From: Candidatus Eremiobacterota bacterium
Lineage (GTDB): Bacteria; Vulcanimicrobiota; Vulcanimicrobiia; Vulcanimicrobiales; Vulcanimicrobiaceae
Assembly (NCBI GenBank): GCA_019235885.1
Contig: JAFAKB010000025.1
Coordinates: forward strand, 106,874-170,873
Direction of reading: 5' to 3'
DNA length: 64,000 nt
The position numbers and the translations under genes are program-made. Below are positions 25,252 through 33,645 of the stretch, one piece after another (the first letter of the stretch is position 1; each line of letters starts with the position of its first letter). The notes beneath the pieces are model-generated. The model was not told the DNA's origin. It ran no database searches and saw only the letters and a program-made list of their open reading frames with translations.

Positions 25252-25377
25252 ATGAATCGGATTCTTTCGCTTCAGAAGCTTCAAGGTATCAAGACTACCA
25301 TTATGAACACGGCCGTAAGCTGCAGCAGCAGCAACGATCATTGCTGCAACAGCCGGGGCCAGAACGCCGGACTCTAG
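25252..25377 (+). CDS. class III lanthipeptide precursor, copy 3 (divergent core)
   Basis: A 41-residue peptide with the same AAAGGGGG site. The leader NRILSLQKL is kept, but the middle (QGIKTTIMNTAV) and the first part of the core (SCSSSNDH) differ from copies 1 and 2. The ring pattern is nevertheless preserved as S23-x2-S26-x4-C31, and the tail is CCNSRGQNAGL. An extra Cys at 24 could allow an additional or alternative ring. It is the last precursor before the hairpin and the LanKC gene, so the cluster probably makes at least two different products. Confidence 0.9.
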   Translation: MNRILSLQKLQGIKTTIMNTAVSCSSSNDHCCNSRGQNAGL

Positions 25378-25399
25378 ATCTTCCCGTCTTAATCGGATT

Positions 25400-25429
25400 G
25401 GGGGAGCAAGGCGACGGTTTTGCTCCCCC
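25400..25429 (+). promoter_or_regulatory. hairpin between precursor and synthetase genes
   Basis: GGGGGAGCAA pairs perfectly with TTGCTCCCCC over ten base pairs with a ten-base loop. It lies 22 bases after the third precursor and 36 bases before the LanKC start, and is not followed by a T-run. Such hairpins often stabilise the short precursor mRNA and let only part of transcription continue, giving an excess of precursor over enzyme. Confidence 0.7.
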
Positions 25430-25465
25430 GGGCCCGTTCCCGCGACCCGTTAAGGACCGAGCGCA

Positions 25466-28132
25466 TTGAGAGACCTCCGCCATATCGCCAAATTTTTCTA
25501 CCTGTTAGCAGACAATCGGTTTTACATACCCTTTGAACGGGCGTACAGGCCGTCCGAAGAGTACATGGCGATCGTACGTGATGTCGTCGCGCAGAGCCCC
25601 GGCGAATGGTCGGCGGAGCCTAACGGTTTCTGGTTTCACGTCCATCCGAAAGGTCGCACGTTGCCGACGCAAGGATGGAAGATCCATGTGTCTGCGACCG
25701 TCTCGAACAGCGAGTCGATTCTGCGCCGGGTTGCGCCGGTCCTCATCGATGCCGGTGTGGCATTCAAGTGTTCCGTCGACCGAAACGTGTTGTCGCTGAT
25801 GGGTTCCAAGGGCTGGAATCGCGGTGGGTCCGGAAAGTTCATGACGATCTATCCGACGGACCTCGATTCGTTCACAGGGATTATCGAAAAGCTGTACGTC
25901 CGCTTGCGCAGCGAACGGGGCCCGTACGTGCTATCCGACAAGCGCTACAAAGATTGCCGCGTGTTGTATTACCGCTATGGAGGAATTCAGGCCAACGCGG
26001 TCACTGAGATCACGGGACTGCGCAGCATGGTGATCTTTGCTCCGGACGGCAAGCCGGTCGCGGACCAGAGAAATGCGTATTTTTCGCCTCCTGAGTGGAC
26101 CGCGGATCCGTTTCCTGATGCATCGATCACCGACGACGAGACGGTCGAGCTCAAGAATGGCCGCTATCTCGTGAAGGAAGCGTTCACGTTTTCGAATACG
26201 GGCGGCGTGTATCTCGCGCTCGACCGAGAATCGGGAGCCGAAGTCGTCGTCAAGGAAGCTCGAGCCGACACCGCGGTGGACCGCTACGGCGTCGATGCAG
26301 TCGGCAGGCTGAAGAAGGAATACGCGATCCTTGAAGCCCTTGCCGACACCGGCATCGCTCCAAAACCGGTGGATGCATTCGACGAATGGGAGCACTCCTT
26401 CGTCGTCGAGGAGTACATCAAGGGCTCGGACATCCGCGAAATAATGCTCACGCAAAGCCCGGTGCTAAAGATCCAGCCGGAGCCGGAAGACAGCCGTCGT
26501 TTCTACGACCTCTTTCTGAAGCTGTTTCGAAGCTTTCTTGGGGCGGTCGAGTGCGTGCACGCGCGCGGGATCGTCTTGGGAGACATATCCGCCGAGAATC
26601 TAAAAATCGACCCGTCGACCTATGAAGTGCGGCTAATCGACTTCGAGGGTGCGTGCAGAGTCGGTATCGACGAGCCCAGCTTGCTGTATACGCCCGGCTT
26701 CCGGAACCCCATAAGCGGGCGCGACGTGCCGTCGACGTTCAAAGACGACCTCTACGGTCTGGCGGCGATCATGCTTTACACCATGTTTCCGATCGCGGCG
26801 ATGTCCTCGATTAAACCGGACCTTTATGAGTCCGTCCTTTCCGCGATCGTTGAAGATGTTGGATGGTCCAGGGGCAACGTGTTCTCCGTGATCAACGGCC
26901 TCTCGAAGGGCACGATGACCAGCGAACGCGCCATCGCGCTCCTCGAAGATCCGCCCTCGGCGTTTACGCCCGGTTTCAGGGACGACGTCGATCTCGATTG
27001 GTGCAGGGACACCGTAGGCCGCTTCGCCGGCTTTCTTTTAGCGAACATGAGACCCGAAGGACGCCTGGCCCTGTTCCCGAGCGATCCGTTCGGTTATCAG
27101 ACGAACCCGCTGGGACTTGGATTCGGAGCCTGCGGTACGCTGTACGCTTTGAACAAATGTGGATTCGAGGCACCGCAGACCGCGCTTGATTGGCTGGAGC
27201 GCCAACTGGATCGCCTGCCAGGCGGTTTGGCGCCGGGACTTCTTACCGGAACGTCCGGTATGGCGTGGTGCCTGTGGGAGCTCGGAATGCGCGACCACGC
27301 GATCGCAATGCTGGAGAACGCGAATCAGAGCCCGTTGCTCGAGCGCAATCACTCGATGCTCTATGGCGCTTCAGGGGTCGGGATGACCAACCTCTTTCTG
27401 TACTCGCGGACAGGCGACCACAAGTACCTTGCGAAGGCCAATGAGATCGCGGATTTCCTGTTGGCGGGCTCGCAAGAGAGCGAACGCGGAATCCATTGGG
27501 TTCACGAGGACAAGACGTGGCTCGGCTATGGATACGGTCAGAGCGGGGTAGCGCTCTTTTTCCTGCGGCTTCAGCAGTTGGGCGGAAGAGCGGACATCCT
27601 CGAAGCGGGACAATCGGCGTTATCGTTCGATCTGTCGCATGCCGTCGACCACGACAAGGACGCGAAATCGTTCTTTGCTTTGCCGGACGGCGTCACGCTC
27701 GAGCCGTATATCGAAGAGGGCAGCGCAGGGATCGCGAAGGTCGCGATCCGGTACGGGATGCTGGACGAAATTGAGCCGATCCTGCGAGACGCCTGGCGTA
27801 AGTACGCCGTGTTCCCGGGATTGATCTTCGGCTTGGGCGGGTTTGTCGACGTGTTTACCGACGCCTTCAACGCCTCGGGCGATCGCAAGTTCGTCGAGAT
27901 GAGCCGCCGCCCGCTGGCGGGGATTCGGGATCTCTATTTGATCGACTATCCGGAGGGGGCAGCGTTGCCCGGGGACGGTCTGTTCCGGGTCACGTGCGAC
28001 TACGCCACGGGCGTCGCCGGAACGATGCGCGCGATCCATCGCCTCGTCCACCTTGATGAAAGCGACTTCACGCTCGATCACGCAGCTGAGGCGGCATCGC
28101 TTGCAAACCGAGCGGTGCTTGCAATGACGTGA
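25466..28132 (+). CDS. class III lanthipeptide synthetase LanKC (lyase-kinase-cyclase)
   Basis: The 888-residue enzyme starts at TTG, with an AAGGA site nine bases upstream. Residues 1 to about 210 form the lyase-like region; about 225-480 is a Ser/Thr kinase domain with the ATP lysine in VVVKEA (near 261), catalytic GDISAENLKI (near 371) and metal-binding DFEGA (near 391). Residues about 510-888 are a LanC-like cyclase with repeated Gly-rich turns (LTGTSGMAW, LYGASGVGM, GYGYGQSG, EGSAGIAK, FGLGG). The His of GxxHG, the Cys of WCxG and the CHG motif are all absent, which separates class III from class IV (LanL). It should phosphorylate and eliminate Ser/Thr, then add Cys to form (methyl)lanthionine or labionin. 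Confidence 0.92.
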   Translation: MRDLRHIAKFFYLLADNRFYIPFERAYRPSEEYMAIVRDVVAQSPGEWSAEPNGFWFHVHPKGRTLPTQGWKIHVSATVSNSESILRRVAPVLIDAGVAFKCSVDRNVLSLMGSKGWNRGGSGKFMTIYPTDLDSFTGIIEKLYVRLRSERGPYVLSDKRYKDCRVLYYRYGGIQANAVTEITGLRSMVIFAPDGKPVADQRNAYFSPPEWTADPFPDASITDDETVELKNGRYLVKEAFTFSNTGGVYLALDRESGAEVVVKEARADTAVDRYGVDAVGRLKKEYAILEALADTGIAPKPVDAFDEWEHSFVVEEYIKGSDIREIMLTQSPVLKIQPEPEDSRRFYDLFLKLFRSFLGAVECVHARGIVLGDISAENLKIDPSTYEVRLIDFEGACRVGIDEPSLLYTPGFRNPISGRDVPSTFKDDLYGLAAIMLYTMFPIAAMSSIKPDLYESVLSAIVEDVGWSRGNVFSVINGLSKGTMTSERAIALLEDPPSAFTPGFRDDVDLDWCRDTVGRFAGFLLANMRPEGRLALFPSDPFGYQTNPLGLGFGACGTLYALNKCGFEAPQTALDWLERQLDRLPGGLAPGLLTGTSGMAWCLWELGMRDHAIAMLENANQSPLLERNHSMLYGASGVGMTNLFLYSRTGDHKYLAKANEIADFLLAGSQESERGIHWVHEDKTWLGYGYGQSGVALFFLRLQQLGGRADILEAGQSALSFDLSHAVDHDKDAKSFFALPDGVTLEPYIEEGSAGIAKVAIRYGMLDEIEPILRDAWRKYAVFPGLIFGLGGFVDVFTDAFNASGDRKFVEMSRRPLAGIRDLYLIDYPEGAALPGDGLFRVTCDYATGVAGTMRAIHRLVHLDESDFTLDHAAEAASLANRAVLAMT

Positions 28133-29724
28133 ACGCGATCGAAGACCTGCCGACGGAAGACTGCGCGCCGCCGGCGAGCTCGGCGGGCGTGTTCACATTG
28201 CTGCGCGGCTTTCGTCTGGAATACGCCGCGACGGTTGTGGCGTCTGCGTTCTTACGCGGATCCGAGGGCGTCGTACACCCGCTGCTGGTGAAGTCGATCT
28301 TCGACCAGGCTGTGGTGCACGGGAACTTTGGCAAGTTCGTCATGTTTGCGCTGGCGTACTTGGTCTTCGGCCTCGCGATCAACGCACTTGGGACCGTGGC
28401 GAGCCTGTGGAACGCTGCGCTCGAAAACCGAATCGCCAGAGCGGTCGGCCAACGACTGCTCGCGGCCTTCTACGAGAAACCGTATGCGGCCGTGCTGCGC
28501 CATGGTCCGGGCTACTTCGTGTCGCGCATTCACGGCGACGTACAAGAAGGGCTGATTCCATACCTCCAGGCGATTCAAGAGATGGTGTGTCAGGTTGTCC
28601 TGTTCGGCGCCATGACGATCGTCTTGTTCTATCTGTCCTGGCAGGCAACGGCGATTCTCGCCGCGCTCGTACCGATTGCGGCCGTCGCAAGCGTCATCCT
28701 AGGCAAAAAGATCCAAGCGCTGACGACGCAGGAGCGCGAGCAAGAAGGCGCGGTGATATCGTTCTTGACGAAGGCGCTCAGCGCTTCGCGCATCGTCGTC
28801 GGCTTCGGGCTCTCTTCGGCGACCGCACGGCTCTTCGTTCGGTGCTACGAAGAGTTGCTCTCGACCGGCTTTCGGAGCTACCGGGTCGCTCGGACGTTTC
28901 AGGCGCTCAACAGCGCAACGATGAACGTGTCGGACTTTCTCTCGATGTTCGTCGGCGCCTCGCTCGTGATCAAAGGCACCATCACGTTCGGCACTTACCT
29001 TGCCTTCGTGAACACTTTTTGGCGAACCGTGACTACGTTGATGCAGCTCATGGGCAGCACCACAACGCTTTCCAGACTCGGTACCATGGCGCGACGGGTC
29101 GCCGCGTTCGCGGCGTCGTCGCCGATGCCGGCTCGCGCGATCGGGAGCACGACGACGGCCGCCGGTGTGGCGTTCTCGTACGGCGGCGAGCCGGTCCTGG
29201 ACGATCTCTCATTGCACGTGGCAAATGGAGAGAAAGTCCTCATCGTAGGCCCGAACGGCTCGGGGAAAACGACCTTCGCGAACGTCCTTTCCGGCCACTT
29301 GAGGCCGACGAATGGAACCGTGCTGCTTCCGGAAAGGATAAGCGCGATCACCCTGCCGCTCTGTTTTCCGCCGCTGTTCGTGCGAGATTTCGTAGACGAT
29401 GCCGAGATGTTGGCCGCGTTCGACCTGCTGCGGGAAGCTGATACGTATGCGGATGAGCTCTCGTCCGGCCAGCAGCAGAAGCTAGCTCTCGCACTAGCGC
29501 TTTCGCGCGAAGCCGACCTATATCTCATCGACGAGCCGCTCGCGAATCTGGATCCCGGTACCAGAGCGATCGCGATGAAGCTGCTTATCGAGAAAACCAA
29601 AGGAAAGTCTCTCGTCGTCATCATGCACGGGTTCGAGGAGTATCATGCGCTGTTCGACCGCGTCCTCGACATCGGCGATCTGAGAGGTGCGGGACGTCAA
29701 CTCGCGGAGGTTACTCCCGCGTAA
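28129..29724 (+). CDS. ABC transporter (fused membrane and ATPase domains), lanthipeptide export
   Basis: The 531-residue protein starts at a GTG overlapping the LanKC stop. Six membrane helices occupy roughly residues 25-310; the ATPase has Walker A GPNGSGKTT (near 376), signature LSSGQQQ (near 443), Walker B LYLIDEP (near 464) and a switch His in VVIMHG. The Gln expected in the Q-loop is not visible (ITLPLCFPPLF). No C39 peptidase domain precedes the membrane part, so leader removal must be done by another protease. It is a half transporter that would act as a homodimer, exporting the modified peptide to the periplasm. Confidence 0.9.
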   Translation: MNAIEDLPTEDCAPPASSAGVFTLLRGFRLEYAATVVASAFLRGSEGVVHPLLVKSIFDQAVVHGNFGKFVMFALAYLVFGLAINALGTVASLWNAALENRIARAVGQRLLAAFYEKPYAAVLRHGPGYFVSRIHGDVQEGLIPYLQAIQEMVCQVVLFGAMTIVLFYLSWQATAILAALVPIAAVASVILGKKIQALTTQEREQEGAVISFLTKALSASRIVVGFGLSSATARLFVRCYEELLSTGFRSYRVARTFQALNSATMNVSDFLSMFVGASLVIKGTITFGTYLAFVNTFWRTVTTLMQLMGSTTTLSRLGTMARRVAAFAASSPMPARAIGSTTTAAGVAFSYGGEPVLDDLSLHVANGEKVLIVGPNGSGKTTFANVLSGHLRPTNGTVLLPERISAITLPLCFPPLFVRDFVDDAEMLAAFDLLREADTYADELSSGQQQKLALALALSREADLYLIDEPLANLDPGTRAIAMKLLIEKTKGKSLVVIMHGFEEYHALFDRVLDIGDLRGAGRQLAEVTPA

Positions 29725-29753
29725 CGGGACCGCAGCACGATGAAAGACCTACG

Positions 29754-31916
29754 ATGAGGATTCCCACAACGAATACGATCAAGATTTTCTGCGTCTGCCT
29801 ATTCGCGGGGTTGAGCGCCATGCCGCAGGGAGCGTTCGCTGAGCAGTCGGAGGCGTCGATCACTGTACCGTTCTTGAAAAGCGTGCCGTCGGCGAATGAT
29901 GCCGATTCTGGGTGGAAGGACGCTTCGAGCGTTACCCTAGGCATGGACTTCAATCGGCGCAGCGCGGCCACCGAAGTGACGAAGGTCTTTATCGGTCAGG
30001 AAAATGATCATCTCGACATCATGTTCATCGCGGCGCAGAAGGAGCCGATCGCCGAGACGCAGCTGACGAACGGATCGGGCGTCACGAGCGACGACTACGT
30101 CGAAGTCGAGCTGGCTCCGCAGGGGACGAAGGGCTTCGAGTACACGTTCGTCGCCAATCCGAAGGGTGCGCAGTTTCAGACGTCGACCGAAAATTCCGCC
30201 TATGCGCCCCAGTGGAGTGCCACCGGAACGAAAACGGCGACAGGGTACGCCGTGACGATGCGGATTCCGCTGCAGATCATGCGCGGCGGCGGAGCTATGA
30301 CCTGGCGCGTTCAATTTGCGCGTTATACGCAGGCGACGAACGAATTGTCGGTGTGGGCGTATTCGCCTCGCGCCTCACAGGTCGCCGATGCGACCTTCTT
30401 CGGCTCGCTTGGCGGCCTCGGAATCCGTCAGACCGCGTCGACTCGTCCGAAGGCGCGCATTCAGCCCTACTCGCTCGCCGAATTCGGTTCCTCGACGGGT
30501 GCGAGGATGGGGCTCGACGCCTCGATTCCGATTTCCCCGACAGCATCCTTCGTAACGTCCCTGCACCCGGACTATTCGAACGTCGAGGTGGATCAACAAA
30601 CGATCGCGCCCACGGCCTTTCCCCGGCAGTATAGCGAGGTTCGGCCGTTCTTCACGCAGGTCGGATCGTCGTTCAACAGTTGGTTCAGCTGCGGCAACTG
30701 TCCGATACCGCTGTATACGCCCGCGATCCCCAGATTCTCGCAAGGATACGCGGTGGAAGGGACCCAGGGCCCCCTCACGTTTGCGGCATATGACGCGCTC
30801 GGTAAGGGGCGCAGCGATGAAGCGGAGACTCTTGCCTATTCCTTTTCGAACGCCGGACACGCCGTCTTGCTCGCCGCGCAGGGGGTAGGCGTCGCGACAC
30901 CCAGCTCGGTCGACCACACGACGACGCTCGACGCCGGCTACCTGAATCAGACCTCGCACTTCGGCGCGTACGCCAATACCGGCCAGGACCGCGGAACCTA
31001 CGTGACGAGTCCGCAGTTGGGGAATTACTTCGAAGGCGGCTCGTTCTACGCGGGTGCGACGTTGCAGTACGGTCTCACCTATCAGAAGGTCGGGGCGCAG
31101 TTCAATCCGCAAGATGGTTACGTTCAGCAGCCGGACGTCGCGGGGTATGAGGCCTACGCAAGAAAGATCTTCAACTTCTCGTCGAAATCGGCGATCGAGG
31201 ACATCTTCCTCCTCGATGCCTACACCAGACAGTGGAACGGTCAAGGCCGGCTCGCTTTGGCGACAAACTATGGTCAGGTGAACGTCGACCTCAAGAATCT
31301 CTTTACGGTCGGCGTGTCGCTGAACCATCAGGGCGTGCTCACGTCCGAAGGTCGGCTCTTGCCGTTCGACTCCAACGGCTTCCTGATCGGTTATCGTCTC
31401 GGAAAGAATCAAGCCAATGGAAGCAGCACGACGACGAGCGCGCCGACATACGTGCAGTACAGCGGCGGGCCGTATTATGACGGAAAACTCGACTCGTGGG
31501 TGTACCACTCCACCGTGCGGCTCTCGAAGCGCCTCTCCATTGCGCTCGAAACGGACGAGGACCGCTATGAGGCGACCGTTCGCGGCGAAAGCACCACGAC
31601 GCAGTGGCTCGAGCGCGCGAGCCTCGACTGGCAGGTCAGCCGCTACGCCCGGTTCGATATCGGAGCGCGGCGCATCGTGGGGCCGAACCTGCCCAATTCG
31701 TTTCAACCGCTGGCGCTTTCGTCTCCGAGCATCTGCAGCGGAAATCCGTACTATCCCGGCTGCTTCGTCAAAGCTGGAAATCTCTCTCTGGCATTTCATT
31801 TCTTGGCATTCAAAAATGAGTTTTACGCCGTCTACGGCGACCCGAATGCGCTCACGACGAGTCCGGCGTTCTACCTCAAGTGGATCCGATACATAGGGGC
31901 CGAGAAGGGCACCTGA
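29754..31916 (+). CDS. outer-membrane beta-barrel protein, CBM9-like plus DUF5916-like
   Basis: The 720-residue protein has a Sec signal peptide (to about residue 29, AFA-EQ). Residues about 35-190 resemble a carbohydrate-binding family 9-like beta-sandwich (VFIGQENDHLDIMFIA, DDYVEVEL). The DUF5916 hallmark follows, LHPDYSNVEVDQ near 270 and VRPFF near 296, and the rest is an alternating beta pattern of a large barrel ending in an aromatic strand (FYLKWIRYIG). A Cys pair occurs in WFSCGNCP. It begins 29 bases after the ABC gene and shares its operon. Its role, pore or anchor for the lanthipeptide across the outer membrane, is inferred from context alone. Confidence 0.8.
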   Translation: MRIPTTNTIKIFCVCLFAGLSAMPQGAFAEQSEASITVPFLKSVPSANDADSGWKDASSVTLGMDFNRRSAATEVTKVFIGQENDHLDIMFIAAQKEPIAETQLTNGSGVTSDDYVEVELAPQGTKGFEYTFVANPKGAQFQTSTENSAYAPQWSATGTKTATGYAVTMRIPLQIMRGGGAMTWRVQFARYTQATNELSVWAYSPRASQVADATFFGSLGGLGIRQTASTRPKARIQPYSLAEFGSSTGARMGLDASIPISPTASFVTSLHPDYSNVEVDQQTIAPTAFPRQYSEVRPFFTQVGSSFNSWFSCGNCPIPLYTPAIPRFSQGYAVEGTQGPLTFAAYDALGKGRSDEAETLAYSFSNAGHAVLLAAQGVGVATPSSVDHTTTLDAGYLNQTSHFGAYANTGQDRGTYVTSPQLGNYFEGGSFYAGATLQYGLTYQKVGAQFNPQDGYVQQPDVAGYEAYARKIFNFSSKSAIEDIFLLDAYTRQWNGQGRLALATNYGQVNVDLKNLFTVGVSLNHQGVLTSEGRLLPFDSNGFLIGYRLGKNQANGSSTTTSAPTYVQYSGGPYYDGKLDSWVYHSTVRLSKRLSIALETDEDRYEATVRGESTTTQWLERASLDWQVSRYARFDIGARRIVGPNLPNSFQPLALSSPSICSGNPYYPGCFVKAGNLSLAFHFLAFKNEFYAVYGDPNALTTSPAFYLKWIRYIGAEKGT

Positions 31917-31919
31917 CTG

Positions 31920-31954
31920 CCGGGGCTCGGTGGCATGGGGCGGCCGAGCCCCGG
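31920..31954 (+). terminator. strong hairpin ending the lanthipeptide operon
   Basis: CCGGGGCTCGG pairs perfectly with CCGAGCCCCGG over 11 base pairs around a 13-base loop, starting four bases after the operon's last stop. There is no clear T-run, so it is either a T-less terminator or an mRNA 3' stabiliser. Confidence 0.65.
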
Positions 31955-32003
31955 GCTCCGGTCCTCCTTGCGGAAAGACCCTATGGTATGTTAGGGTTAA
32001 GGC

Positions 32004-32684
32004 ATGCCACAGGCAAACGCCCCTAACGCTCGGCCGGCGCAAATCTCCGTCACGGATGACGACAGGACCGCGTTCGATGCGATTCAGCGCCGTGCCGGCC
32101 AGTATGACGTCCGGGTCACCGGCCCAACCATCATCTTTCGCGCAGGGCTCTCGTGGCTCGGCTCGCTTGATGATGACGCGCTTGTCGCCGTCCTCGAATC
32201 GTTCTCGGAGAAACTGACGCCCGCCATGATTCAAGAGCGCTTTGCCCTATGGTGCAGTCAGGTGAACAGTCGTATTTGCCGCACTGAAGTCGTACTCCAA
32301 AAGGCATGGAGCGTCCATAGCTTTTTCGACGACCGCACGCCGCTCGCACAACGCTGGAATGCCGACGTCGGCAGCTTTAACCATGAGGGGCGGTTCGCGA
32401 ACCTTTCAGCCATGCAGGACGGGCGGGTCCTCATCTCCGGAATTGAAGCAAAACTGACACCGGCTGAGCCCGGTCAGCCGTTACCACGCGCAACGCAGCT
32501 GTTTCCGGGCGGCCTCGCAACATTGCTCACCATGAATGAGGATGGCGCCGATCTCGCCGCGCGCGCGATCGTGGCGTGGCTGATGCGCGACGACGACGCG
32601 ACGGAATCCGTGCGTGCCGATGTTCGTCGGCACGTGGCGCAGCCGCTGACGCCGGCCTTCAGCTCGCGCCGAAGCAACTTGTAA
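32004..32684 (+). CDS. hypothetical soluble protein
   Basis: A 226-residue protein without signal peptide or membrane segments. Readable features are a charged N-terminal region (TDDDRTAFDAIQRRAG), the stretch LWCSQVNSRICRTEVVLQKAWSVHSFFDD with two cysteines, and an alpha-helical end. I do not recognise a family. Base composition is intermediate between the lanthipeptide region and the GC-rich genes after it. It follows the operon's end hairpin by 49 bases and may be separately transcribed; it may or may not belong to the cluster. Confidence 0.6.
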   Translation: MPQANAPNARPAQISVTDDDRTAFDAIQRRAGQYDVRVTGPTIIFRAGLSWLGSLDDDALVAVLESFSEKLTPAMIQERFALWCSQVNSRICRTEVVLQKAWSVHSFFDDRTPLAQRWNADVGSFNHEGRFANLSAMQDGRVLISGIEAKLTPAEPGQPLPRATQLFPGGLATLLTMNEDGADLAARAIVAWLMRDDDATESVRADVRRHVAQPLTPAFSSRRSNL

Positions 32685-32692
32685 CGACAGCG

Positions 32693-33544
32693 CTACAGCG
32701 CGATCTCGACCGCGTTCAGCGGCGTCGCGGTGCCGCCGACCAGCACGCGATCCGGGCGGACGCGCACGATGAGCTTGCTCGGCGACGGCTGCGGCATCAA
32801 GGCGCCTTGCAGGAAGCGGTACGACGCGGTCTCGTGATCGCGCGCGAGATATCCGCCGAGCAGCCCGGCCGCCATCCCCGTCGCCGCTTCTTCGAGGATG
32901 CCGATGCGCGGCGCGAACATGCGGATCGTCGCGTCGAACTGCGCGTGATCGCCGGCGTAGACGTAGAGCCCGATCGCGTCGGGCGCTTCGGTGATCGCTT
33001 CGATCGCTCCGCGGTCGGGCACCGCGGCGGCGAGCGCCTCCGGCGTCAGCTCGACCAGCACGAAGCGCACGCCGTTGTCGGCCAGCACCGGCTCCAGCGC
33101 GATCGACTCCGGGCCGAGGCCGAGCGCGAACGCGATCTCCGCCGCATGCGGAAACGGCGCCAGCTTCGGGCGCGGCTGCTCCATGAAGATGCGCTCGCCT
33201 TCGACCGAGATCGCGCGGTCGCCGAGGACGGTGCGCTTCACCGCGGCCGGGCCGTGCAGCGCGCCGCGCCGCGCGAGCAGCGAGAACGCCGCGACGGTCG
33301 CGTGGCCGCAGTCGGGAACCTGTTTGCTCGGCGAGTAGAACGCGGTCTCGAACGCGCCGTCGCTCGCGACGGTGACGAACGCCGTCTCCGGCGCGCCGAC
33401 CTCGGCCGCGATGCGCCCCCGCTCCGCCGGCGCGATGCCGCTCGCGTCGAGAACGACGCCGGCCGGGTTTCCGCCGCCCCCGTCCTTGGTGAACGCGGCG
33501 ACGAGCTCGACGGTGACGGACCGCGGGAGGACTTCGGTGCTCAT
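32693..33544 (-). CDS. PhzF-family isomerase/epimerase
   Basis: The 283-residue protein starts MSTEVLPRSVTVELVAAF and shows the two-domain PhzF signature: GGGNPAGVVLDA, then APETAFV, PDCGHATVAAFSLLA in the first domain and EEAATGMAAGLLGGYLA in the second. The Glu in GAPETAFV corresponds to the catalytic acid of PhzF and diaminopimelate epimerase-like folds. Family members isomerise small molecules, but most lack a known substrate. A longer upstream frame exists but has no ribosome-binding site. It is tail-to-tail with the preceding hypothetical gene. Confidence 0.9.
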   Translation of the reverse strand: MSTEVLPRSVTVELVAAFTKDGGGGNPAGVVLDASGIAPAERGRIAAEVGAPETAFVTVASDGAFETAFYSPSKQVPDCGHATVAAFSLLARRGALHGPAAVKRTVLGDRAISVEGERIFMEQPRPKLAPFPHAAEIAFALGLGPESIALEPVLADNGVRFVLVELTPEALAAAVPDRGAIEAITEAPDAIGLYVYAGDHAQFDATIRMFAPRIGILEEAATGMAAGLLGGYLARDHETASYRFLQGALMPQPSPSKLIVRVRPDRVLVGGTATPLNAVEIAL

Positions 33545-33645
33545 GCCGTCATCGAACCGCATCGCGCGGGCGCGCACAAGAGCCGCTCCGTGCGAGGGGA
33601 ACGGGGCCACTTTCGCAGCGCAACTCGGCGCCGCGTGCGCGTGTC

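Noticed and set aside
25466..28132. Class IV (LanL) assignment
   Set aside because: The cyclase domain lacks the His and Cys zinc ligands that define LanL; GYGYGQSG and FGLGG stand where GxxHG and CHG are expected.
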